This document shows positions 6,125-13,116 of a stretch of DNA of 15,907 nt, in pieces. Source of the stretch: Candidatus Moraniibacteriota bacterium (lineage in GTDB: Bacteria > Patescibacteriota > Minisyncoccia > Moranbacterales > UBA11712); assembly GCA_003157295.1 (NCBI GenBank), contig PMJF01000076.1:12087-27993 (forward strand), in the 5' to 3' direction. Below the pieces are notes generated by a model. It was not told the DNA's origin, searched no databases, and saw nothing but the letters and a program-made list of their open reading frames with translations. The position numbers were made by a program, and so were the translations under genes. How positions within the stretch are numbered: the stretch's first letter is position 1; each line of letters starts with the position of its first letter.

Positions 6125-8488
6125 TTAGGCTAATTTCTTCACCCGTCCCGCTTTTTTCAAAAATTCTCCGTATTTTTTGAGATCGACTTTGGTTTTCAAC
6201 TTCAGCGATTCAATGTCAATTCCCAGTGATATTCCTTTTTCGGTCTTGAATTTACGGATCTCGTCAATGGCTTTGATCGCATCTTTGAAATCAGAGATAT
6301 TGGTTTTTTTTGAAAAATTGAGCTCTTTGGGCCATTTGGAAAGATGGACGCTCTTTGTTTTTTCAGCGCTTTTGAAAAATTCCTGAAAAATTTCTTCGGT
6401 CACGAAGGGCATGATCGGCGCGTACATTTTTATCACATTGAAAAAAACCATCGCGAGCGTTTTTATGGCCGCTTCTTTTGATCTCTTGTCCTCTCCAAAA
6501 AGCCGATATTTGATAAACTCGATATAATAATCCGCCAGCTTGGACCAGAAAAAATCGTCAATGGCGTCTTTCGCCTTGGCATAGGTATAATTTTCGAAAT
6601 TTTTAGTGGCTTCGGCGATGGTTTTGTTCATTTCCTCAAGGATCCAAATGTCCGCTCTTTCCAGCTGGCTGCCACTTTGGACAAGTTTCGGCTTTGTTTC
6701 GTGCATCGCCATAAAACGGGCGATGTTCCACAACTTCGTTGTTGTCCGGCGTCCTTTTTTGACTTCCAAAATATTGAATTTCAAGCTCTGGCCTAAAGTC
6801 GCCCCGGTCGCCCAGTAGCGCACGGCGTCCGCGCCATATTCCTCAATGATTTTTTCCGGCGGAATATAATTTCCCAAACGCTTTGATATCTTTCTTCCCT
6901 GTTCATCAAGGCCATGCCCCGAGATCATAGCATTCACGAAGGGCAGCTGGTTGTGGTGGTAATGGGACTTTACGATCGTATAGAAAAGCCAGGTTCTTAT
7001 GATCTCAAAAGCCTGTGGCCGAAGGGAGCTTGGGTATAGCTTTTTCTGTGTTGTTGAGTCGCCGATAAGTTTTTGGGCAATGATTGGCGTGAGAGACGAT
7101 GTCTGCCAAGTGTCAAATACGTCTTTTTCCGGAAAAAATTTCTTTCCCTTGCATTTTGGGCAACTTTTTATTTTCGGCTGCTCTTCGAGAGGATCAACCG
7201 GCAAGTCTTTCATATCCGGCAATATAACTTCACCACATTTTTCGCAATACCAGACCGGAAAAGGCACGCCATAATAACGTTGGCGCGAAATGCACCAGTC
7301 CCATTTGAGATTGGATACCCAATCATCATAATTGCGCTTCATTGTTTTGGGGAACCAATGAAGTTCCTGGCCACGTTTCAGAAATTCCTTTTTGCTTTCG
7401 AGTATTTTTATGAACCATTGCTCAGATTCCATATATTCCACATCCGTTCCGCATCTTTCATGGACATAAACCGAATGCTTGATCGGTTCAATTTTTTCGA
7501 TCGCTCCTACCCTTTCCATATCTTCGATTATTTTCTTTCTGGCTTCCAAAACTTTCATGCCTTCGTAGGCGCCCCCGCTGCTGGAAAATCTTCCGTTGGG
7601 CAGAACGAGCTCGATCGGCTTCGCTTCCGGATGGCGTGAGAGCCATTCAATGCATTCTCCTCCGCCATAGGAACAATAATAAACAACCCCGGAACCATAT
7701 TGCATGTCCGTGGCTTCGTCCGCCGTAAGAATTACCTTTTTTTTCGTAAGCGGCATCGTGATATTTTTCCCAATGATATTTTTGTATCTTTTATCCTCCG
7801 GATGGACGGAAATTCCCATCACTGCCGGCAAGAGTTCCGGCCTCGTTGTCGCGAAAACGATCGTTTCCCCGGTTTCCGCTTTGGCCTTTATGTAAACCAG
7901 ATTGCTTTCTTTTTCTTCGGCCTCAAGATCCGCTTGCGCGATGGCAGTTCGGCAAGTCGTGCACCACAGAATTGGCTTCTTTGTCCGATAAACCTTTTTT
8001 TTGTTGTAGAGATCAATGAATGACCACTGCGAGATCCGGCGACAATGCTCATTGATAGTGCTGTAAGTTTTTGACCAGTCGACTGAAATGCCCAGAAGTG
8101 TCCAGAGGTTCCTGTATGTTTCCGAACCTTTTTTGGTCTCCTCAAGACATAGTTTGATAAAATCCGATCTTGAAATTTTTGATTTGTTTATTTTATATTT
8201 TTTTTCCACAAATCTTTCGGTGGGAAGGCCGTTATCGTCAAAACCCATCGGATAATAGGCATTGAACCCGCACATTCTTTTGAAACGCACAATGAATTCG
8301 GCTTGCGCGTAGCTCATGACGTGCCCGGCATGGAGATGATCGGCCGAAACATAAGGCGGCGGAGTGTCAACGGAAAAAATTTCCCCCTGGGCTTTGGAGT
8401 TGAATTTATATATTCCTTCTTTTTCCCAGAACTCCCGCCACTTCGGCTCGGTTTCCTGCGGATCGTAATGTTTGGATATTTCTTTCAT
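6125..8488 (-). CDS. valS: Valyl-tRNA synthetase, archaeal type
   Basis: A class Ia synthetase that charges tRNA-Val; 787 residues. The Rossmann core has PPPYVSADHLHAGHVMSY (43-60), with HAGH as the HIGH motif at 53-56, and GRKISKRLGN (531-540) as the KMSKS loop. FDTWQTSSLTP (458-468) and MGFDDNGLPTER (81-92) are, from memory, typical of archaeal rather than E. coli-type ValRS. Probable zinc knuckles: C176/C179, C415/C418 and C443/C446. The CP1 editing domain (about 195-345) is present with the TTRP motif (214-217), but the site that in related editing domains holds a conserved Asp is Cys279 (YGGGECIEW). The C-terminus is a helical anticodon-binding domain without the coiled-coil arm of E. 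coli-type ValRS. It begins 7 bases after the end of pheT. The identity call is strong; IleRS and LeuRS fit worse because of the PPP and TSSLTP signatures. Confidence 0.95.
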   Translation of the reverse strand: MKEISKHYDPQETEPKWREFWEKEGIYKFNSKAQGEIFSVDTPPPYVSADHLHAGHVMSYAQAEFIVRFKRMCGFNAYYPMGFDDNGLPTERFVEKKYKINKSKISRSDFIKLCLEETKKGSETYRNLWTLLGISVDWSKTYSTINEHCRRISQWSFIDLYNKKKVYRTKKPILWCTTCRTAIAQADLEAEEKESNLVYIKAKAETGETIVFATTRPELLPAVMGISVHPEDKRYKNIIGKNITMPLTKKKVILTADEATDMQYGSGVVYYCSYGGGECIEWLSRHPEAKPIELVLPNGRFSSSGGAYEGMKVLEARKKIIEDMERVGAIEKIEPIKHSVYVHERCGTDVEYMESEQWFIKILESKKEFLKRGQELHWFPKTMKRNYDDWVSNLKWDWCISRQRYYGVPFPVWYCEKCGEVILPDMKDLPVDPLEEQPKIKSCPKCKGKKFFPEKDVFDTWQTSSLTPIIAQKLIGDSTTQKKLYPSSLRPQAFEIIRTWLFYTIVKSHYHHNQLPFVNAMISGHGLDEQGRKISKRLGNYIPPEKIIEEYGADAVRYWATGATLGQSLKFNILEVKKGRRTTTKLWNIARFMAMHETKPKLVQSGSQLERADIWILEEMNKTIAEATKNFENYTYAKAKDAIDDFFWSKLADYYIEFIKYRLFGEDKRSKEAAIKTLAMVFFNVIKMYAPIMPFVTEEIFQEFFKSAEKTKSVHLSKWPKELNFSKKTNISDFKDAIKAIDEIRKFKTEKGISLGIDIESLKLKTKVDLKKYGEFLKKAGRVKKLA

Positions 8489-8494
8489 TAGCTT

Positions 8495-10498
8495 CTATTT
8501 TCTCACTCTTACTCTCAATTCTCTTTGTAGCGCGGAAATTATTTTTTTCATCAACGCGTCTATCTCTTCGGATGTCAGAGTTTTCGAGTCGGAGCCGATC
8601 TTGATCCGGAGTGCCAGACTTTTTTCACCTTCTTTTTCGAAAACATCAAAAAGTTCAATATTTTTCACGAGATTTCCACCATTTTTTTGAATGCTGGAAA
8701 CTATATCAGAGTATTTCGTTTCCTTTCCCACAAACATGGAAATATCACGTTCCACAGTTGGAAATTTGCTGATCGGCTGATACTGCTTTTCTTGAGCGCT
8801 GATCTTTATTAATTCTTCGATCTTAAGCCCAAAAACCGCTACACGCTGCTTTATACTATATTTTTTTAAGACGATTGGGCTTATTTCTCCAATTCTACCA
8901 ATTTTTTCTCCATTTATCATGATCCGCGCCGCCCGAGTCGGATGCCAGAATTTATACTCTTCATTCGATATTTGAAAATCAGTGCTTTGAATACCTATGT
9001 CATGGAACAATGCTTCAAGTTTCCCCTTCATCTGAAAAAAAAGCAGATCATTGGCGCCATTGTCAGCTATGGCTCCGACCAAGAGCGGTATTTCACTGAA
9101 TTTCCCTTTATCGTTGCAAAACTTATTCCCGATCTCAAATATTTGAACTTTAGGGAAGTTTTTCAGGTTTAGCTCGACATTCTTGAGAAGATTCGAAATT
9201 AAATTTCTCCTCAAATATTGCTGTTCCGAGCTCAATGGATTCGCCACTTCAACATGATCTTCGATTTTTAGGAGACATTTTTCGATATCCTCTTTTCCAT
9301 AGAAAGAATAGTTCATCACCTCTGAAAATCCAAGGCCGGCAAGAATATCGCGCAAATTATTTTCAAAATTCCTTTTCGCGTTTTGAGGCGGGGTTTTCAC
9401 TTCGACAATTGGCGCTTGCTCTTTGATATTTTCATATCCGTAGATGCGACCAATTTCTTCGATGAGATCTTCTTGGGTTTTGAGATCAATCCGACGGGTT
9501 AGAATTTCGCAATCCAAGATTTTTCCAGATACTTTTATAACCAATCCTAGATTTTCCAGAATGCTTTTCATTCTGGAAACTGGAATTTTTTCGCCCAAGA
9601 GACTACTGACGTAATCCGTGTCTAATTTTATCTGCCACGGCTTCACTTTTTTCGGGTACATATCGGAAATTGCGGTGACTTCGACATTATTTCCGCCAAT
9701 TTTTTTGATAAGCTCACTTGCCCGCACCATCGCTATTTCTGCCAAATTCGGATCGATATCGCGCTCAAAGCGGTGAGATGATTCAGTGATGATATTATGT
9801 AAAGTTCTTGTTTTTCGGATATTTGTCGAATTGAAACTGGCTGATTCAAGGATAATCGAAGTTGTTTCTTTGCTTATCGAAGAATCAAACCCGCCCATTA
9901 CCCCCGCCAGCGCCAGCGCCTTTTCGGAATCGGCAATGACAAGATCGTTTTCATTGAGTTCGTATATTTTTTCGTCCAATAATTTGATCGTTTCGCCTTT
10001 TTTGGCTTTCCGTACGATTATGTTTCCCGCGGTTTTGTCTGCATCGAAAGCGTGCAATGGCTGTCCTGTTTCCAACATGACGTAATTCGTGATGTCGACG
10101 ACATTGTTTATCGGTTTTATCCCGCAAGCGACAAGCCTTTCCTGCATCCATTTTGGCGATTGCGCGATCCTTATATTTTCAATAACCGCCCCAATATAGC
10201 GCGGACACAGTTTTTTTTCTCTAATTTCAACTTTCAGTCCCGCTTTGAGGTCAAGCTTTGAGATGGCAAGCTCACCATATTTTTTCCCTTCCAACGCGCT
10301 GATCTCCCGCGCCATGCCAATGTGCGATAAAGCGTCATGTCCGCGGTTAGGAAGAATTGAAAATTCAAGCTGGGTTTCTTTTCCCTCGGTTTTCATTTCT
10401 TCAAACTCAAACGCGCGCATGGTCAAAAGTTCCGCCAATTCTTTGGGCGTTTTTTTTGTTCCGGATAATTCTTTTAGCCGGGTATATGAATATTTCAT
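8495..10498 (-). CDS. pheT: Phenylalanyl-tRNA synthetase beta subunit lacking the N-terminal tRNA-binding domain
   Basis: Beta chain of the alpha2-beta2 PheRS that charges tRNA-Phe. It has 667 residues against about 795 in E. coli. The missing length is one block: after the B1 start (MKYSYTRLKEL to FEFEEMKTEGK, 1-40) the sequence jumps straight to LEFSILPNRGHD (44-55), which in E. coli follows a roughly 110-residue OB/EMAP-like domain. The B3/B4 editing module is present with GQPLHAFD (H149), ALAGVMGG (195-202), ILESASF (E218) and ITESSHRFER (T238). B5 (about 285-360, RIYGYENI), the catalytic-like B6/B7 region (about 375-565) and the C-terminal ferredoxin-fold anticodon domain (about 575-667, starting near KFPTVERDIS) follow. 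The gene begins three bases after the end of pheS, so translational coupling is likely. Identity is secure. Confidence 0.97.
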   Translation of the reverse strand: MKYSYTRLKELSGTKKTPKELAELLTMRAFEFEEMKTEGKETQLEFSILPNRGHDALSHIGMAREISALEGKKYGELAISKLDLKAGLKVEIREKKLCPRYIGAVIENIRIAQSPKWMQERLVACGIKPINNVVDITNYVMLETGQPLHAFDADKTAGNIIVRKAKKGETIKLLDEKIYELNENDLVIADSEKALALAGVMGGFDSSISKETTSIILESASFNSTNIRKTRTLHNIITESSHRFERDIDPNLAEIAMVRASELIKKIGGNNVEVTAISDMYPKKVKPWQIKLDTDYVSSLLGEKIPVSRMKSILENLGLVIKVSGKILDCEILTRRIDLKTQEDLIEEIGRIYGYENIKEQAPIVEVKTPPQNAKRNFENNLRDILAGLGFSEVMNYSFYGKEDIEKCLLKIEDHVEVANPLSSEQQYLRRNLISNLLKNVELNLKNFPKVQIFEIGNKFCNDKGKFSEIPLLVGAIADNGANDLLFFQMKGKLEALFHDIGIQSTDFQISNEEYKFWHPTRAARIMINGEKIGRIGEISPIVLKKYSIKQRVAVFGLKIEELIKISAQEKQYQPISKFPTVERDISMFVGKETKYSDIVSSIQKNGGNLVKNIELFDVFEKEGEKSLALRIKIGSDSKTLTSEEIDALMKKIISALQRELRVRVRK

Positions 10499-10501
10499 AG
10501 C

Positions 10502-11524
10502 CTAAAATTGTTTGATAAATCGTAAGTCCCCGCTCTCAAACCAGCGAATATCATCAATCTTATATTTCATCATTGCCAGGCGTTCGATGCCGAATCCCCA
10601 GGCAAAACCCTGATACTTATTGCGTGGGTATCCTGCCGACACAAAAACATTTTGATTGACCATTCCGGCGCCGCCGATCTCAAGCCAGCCTGAATTTTTA
10701 CACGAGGGACATTTTTTTCCGCCGCAAACGGTACAGCTTATATCAAATTCAAAGCTCGGTTCCGTAAAAGGAAAAAAGCTTGGTCGCAGCCGAATATTTA
10801 TTTGTTTACCGAAAAAAGCGCTGAAAAATTCCTTGGCGATATACTTAAAATGGCCGACATTGATATCATCCCCAACAACAAGCGCCTCAAACTGATGGAG
10901 AGTGTGCTCATGTGCGGCGTCGGTGGCTTCATTGCGATATACTCGCCCGGGAACAATTATCCGAAAAGGAGGCTTTCTTTTTTCCATATAGCGCACTTGC
11001 ACCGGCGAGGTATGCGTTCGCAAAACCATCTTTTCTTTCGGCGATTTTATCCAGAAAGTATCTTGCATATCGCGCGCCGGATGGTCAAGCGGAAAATTGA
11101 GAGCGGTAAAGTTATACCAATCCGTCTCGAGTTCCGGACCTTCAACCACTTCAAAACCCATCGAAGAAAATATTTTTTCGATCTCCCGATAGACCAAAGT
11201 GATCGGATGCAGACTGCCGCGAGAGATCTTTTCGCCCGGAAGCGTCACGTCAATCTTTTCTTTTTCCCAGTCAACCTGCGATCCAAGTTCTTTTTTTCTA
11301 TTCTCATAAATCCCTTCTATTTCCTGCCGAGCCTGATTGGCCAGCGGCCCGATTTCTTTCCTCTCTACCGCCGACAGATTTTTCAAGTTTTTGAGTATTT
11401 TAGTGAGTTCGCCATTTCGTCCGACAAATTTCACTTTTATATCATAAAGTTCCTTCTCGTTTCGAGAGTTTCCGATTTCAGCCAGGAATCTTGACTTAAT
11501 GATGATAATTTTCTCTTTTTCCAT
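10502..11524 (-). CDS. pheS: Phenylalanyl-tRNA synthetase alpha subunit
   Basis: Catalytic chain of PheRS; 340 residues, a usual length. An N-terminal coiled-coil arm (about 1-85, Lys/Glu-rich) precedes the class II core: FTALNFPLDHPARDMQDTFW (139-158), motif 2 GRVYRNEATDAAHEHTLHQF (193-212) and motif 3 GFAWGFGIERLAMM (306-319). A308 in GFAWG aligns with E. coli A294, which limits the size of the Phe pocket. A four-cysteine knuckle, CTVCGGKKCPSCKNSGW (C264, C267, C272, C275), probably binds zinc, as in many Gram-positive and Bacteroidetes PheS proteins. This is the first gene of the operon pheS-pheT-valS-ispH-proS. The 81-base gap upstream (11525-11605) holds no convincing promoter, leader peptide or T-box, so transcription may also come from further upstream. 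AGGA lies only one base from the ATG, too close for a normal ribosome-binding site. Confidence 0.98.
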   Translation of the reverse strand: MEKEKIIIIKSRFLAEIGNSRNEKELYDIKVKFVGRNGELTKILKNLKNLSAVERKEIGPLANQARQEIEGIYENRKKELGSQVDWEKEKIDVTLPGEKISRGSLHPITLVYREIEKIFSSMGFEVVEGPELETDWYNFTALNFPLDHPARDMQDTFWIKSPKEKMVLRTHTSPVQVRYMEKRKPPFRIIVPGRVYRNEATDAAHEHTLHQFEALVVGDDINVGHFKYIAKEFFSAFFGKQINIRLRPSFFPFTEPSFEFDISCTVCGGKKCPSCKNSGWLEIGGAGMVNQNVFVSAGYPRNKYQGFAWGFGIERLAMMKYKIDDIRWFESGDLRFIKQF

Positions 11525-11605
11525 ATCCTAAATCTAGCCTAAAAGTGAACAGAAGTCCAGAATCGTCAACTTTGATAATTGATCTGATTATTTTTTGACT
11601 ATCCC

Positions 11606-13033
11606 CTATTTCTTGACCCTTTTTCTCATCTCCATATGTCTTTTTTGCAGTATTTCGAGCAGCTTGCTTTCATTTATGAACTGGTGATAACGTCCCTTTA
11701 TAATAAATTCGCCATTGATCATCACATCGCGTACCATACGGCCGCCATGGGTGATCAGATTCCCCAGGATCGTCATGGGGTTTTTTTGGTCAAACGGAAT
11801 GAATCCCCGATCTTTGAGCTTCCAGAATGCCAGATCCGCTTTCATCCCCGGCATGATCCGGCCCCGATCAGGCATATTTAGGATCCGCGCGCTATTGACC
11901 GTCATCATCTTGAAAAGGGATCCGAATTTTATTGTCCGGCCGTAAAGATGTGTTATGCGAGTTTGATAAGCTTCAGATAGGAGATCCAAACGGCTTTTGC
12001 TCACTACTCCATCCGTACCCAAAGAAAGAAATTGGCCGCCATCTTTATCGCGAAATTTCCAAAGAGGAAATGTGCCGCTCTTATGAATGACGTTCGAAGT
12101 GGGAAGATGCACGACTCCGACCCGGTTTTTTATCATTTTTCCTATATCTTTATCGCTAACATATATTGAGTGCGACACGATCATTCTGCTGTTTAGTAAC
12201 CCGTATTTTCCCAATGTATCTACTTCCCCCAATCCATATTTTTCTTTGCACTTAGTTGCCACTCCCGGACTCTCCGCCATATGGCAAGTCACCAGCAGAT
12301 CATATTGTTCACTAAGTTTTTGAACTTCTTTCAGCACAGCCGGTTTGGCTTTGTATATATAATGGAAACAGATTGCCAATTGCGATGCAGATTCATGTCT
12401 GCCCTTCAGTAATTTTTTGATCAATTCGGGAGAATTTTCCGGGTGGACGCTGGAAGCGACACTAACGGCATTTACAATATTTTGTTTGGTCGCCCTAGCC
12501 GCTACCTCAAGCGGCGTATATGACGAAAAATGGCTCAATGTTGTCGTTATTCCGCTTTTTTGTTGCTCCGTTATGTCACCTATCGACGAGTAGGCATAAT
12601 CCACATCGCTCATAGATTGCTCCCACTGAGGAAAAGCGGCGATCGTTTCATCAACAGACTCTCCTTCGTCGAGCATCATGGCGGAACGCATGAGGTACAT
12701 CGGCGGATGGGAATGGGTGTTGATAAGTCCGGGGGTGACCACTATGCCACCACGCTTCCCGGCGTCATATATAAGATCAAATTTTTTGCCTCTGACTTTT
12801 TTGGAAGGTAAAAATTCCTGGATGGTGTCGCCCTTTATTATGATCGAATGATCTGTAAAGCATCTCAGTTTTTCCTTCTCGTCGCAGGTGAAAGTAAAGG
12901 GAATATTGTGGATCAATATATCTTGATTTTTTTTATTATTATGCTGAAACCGACTGTGGCTATCTTTGCCATCCGCGAATGGCTGCGCCTTAACGGCTTT
13001 TTTAATTTTTTGTAATAATTTTATGTGTGGCAT
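11606..13033 (-). CDS. Metal-dependent amidohydrolase (SAH/MTA deaminase / chlorohydrolase-like)
   Basis: A 475-residue member of the amidohydrolase superfamily, in the group with S-adenosylhomocysteine/5'-methylthioadenosine deaminases, guanine deaminase and TrzA/AtzA chlorohydrolases. The single-metal site is complete: the HxH pair H107/H109 (PGLINTHSHPP), H251 with E254 (TCHMAES), H288 (IVSHSIY) and D341 (LGTDGV). PTSN (311-314) is typical of this group. Residues about 375-445 form the closing beta-sandwich (MPGMKADLAFW, VRDVMINGE). The first 37 residues are a basic extension ahead of the usual family start (DILIHNIP at 38-45); there is no other ATG before M112, so it belongs to the gene. 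Substrate cannot be named from sequence; deamination of an adenosine or guanine derivative is the likeliest reaction (inference). It lies between the Clp-like gene and pheS, 81 bases from pheS. Confidence 0.9.
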   Translation of the reverse strand: MPHIKLLQKIKKAVKAQPFADGKDSHSRFQHNNKKNQDILIHNIPFTFTCDEKEKLRCFTDHSIIIKGDTIQEFLPSKKVRGKKFDLIYDAGKRGGIVVTPGLINTHSHPPMYLMRSAMMLDEGESVDETIAAFPQWEQSMSDVDYAYSSIGDITEQQKSGITTTLSHFSSYTPLEVAARATKQNIVNAVSVASSVHPENSPELIKKLLKGRHESASQLAICFHYIYKAKPAVLKEVQKLSEQYDLLVTCHMAESPGVATKCKEKYGLGEVDTLGKYGLLNSRMIVSHSIYVSDKDIGKMIKNRVGVVHLPTSNVIHKSGTFPLWKFRDKDGGQFLSLGTDGVVSKSRLDLLSEAYQTRITHLYGRTIKFGSLFKMMTVNSARILNMPDRGRIMPGMKADLAFWKLKDRGFIPFDQKNPMTILGNLITHGGRMVRDVMINGEFIIKGRYHQFINESKLLEILQKRHMEMRKRVKK

Positions 13034-13043
13034 TTGATATTTT

Positions 13044-13072
13044 TAAATAAAATTAAAAAGAGAAATAATCAA
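13044..13072 (-). promoter_or_regulatory. Possible promoter of the amidohydrolase gene
   Basis: On the minus strand TTGATT (13072-13067) and TATTTA (13049-13044) are separated by 17 bases. The -10 box ends 10 bases before the ATG at 13033, leaving a leader of only a few bases, like the aspS arrangement. The hexamers are weak matches in a very AT-rich stretch, so this is tentative. Confidence 0.3.
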
Positions 13073-13099
13073 AACTATCCAAGTCCTTGGAGATTGGAT
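13056..13099 (-). terminator. Possible terminator of the Clp-like gene
   Basis: Just after the stop of the upstream gene (13117), the minus strand carries ATCCAA...TTGGAT (13099-13094 with 13082-13077). An inner alternative stem, TCCAA-GGAC-TTGGA, lies at 13091-13078. A T-rich run without a pure U tract (13076-13056) follows. The stem is short, so termination would be partial at best. Confidence 0.35.
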
Positions 13100-13116
13100 A
13101 TTTATAAATTATATGA

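Noticed and set aside
1640..9226. Shared 14-base word CCTCAAATATTGCT near 1640 and 9213
   Set aside because: The match does not extend and lies inside unrelated coding sequences; chance similarity.
9890..9905. PheT ALAGVMGG instead of the E. coli AMGGIFGG as a possible editing defect
   Set aside because: The ALAGVMGG form is the common one in many bacteria, and H149, E218 and T238 of the editing site are intact.
11575..11597. ATAAT...ATTAT hairpin followed by T residues on the plus strand
   Set aside because: The stem is only A-T pairs and no plus-strand gene ends here; likely chance in an AT-rich gap.
11525..11605. Promoter for the pheS operon from TTGACG at 11569-11564
   Set aside because: The -35-like hexamer is good, but nothing resembling a -10 box lies 16-19 bases downstream; TAGGCT is 23 bases away.
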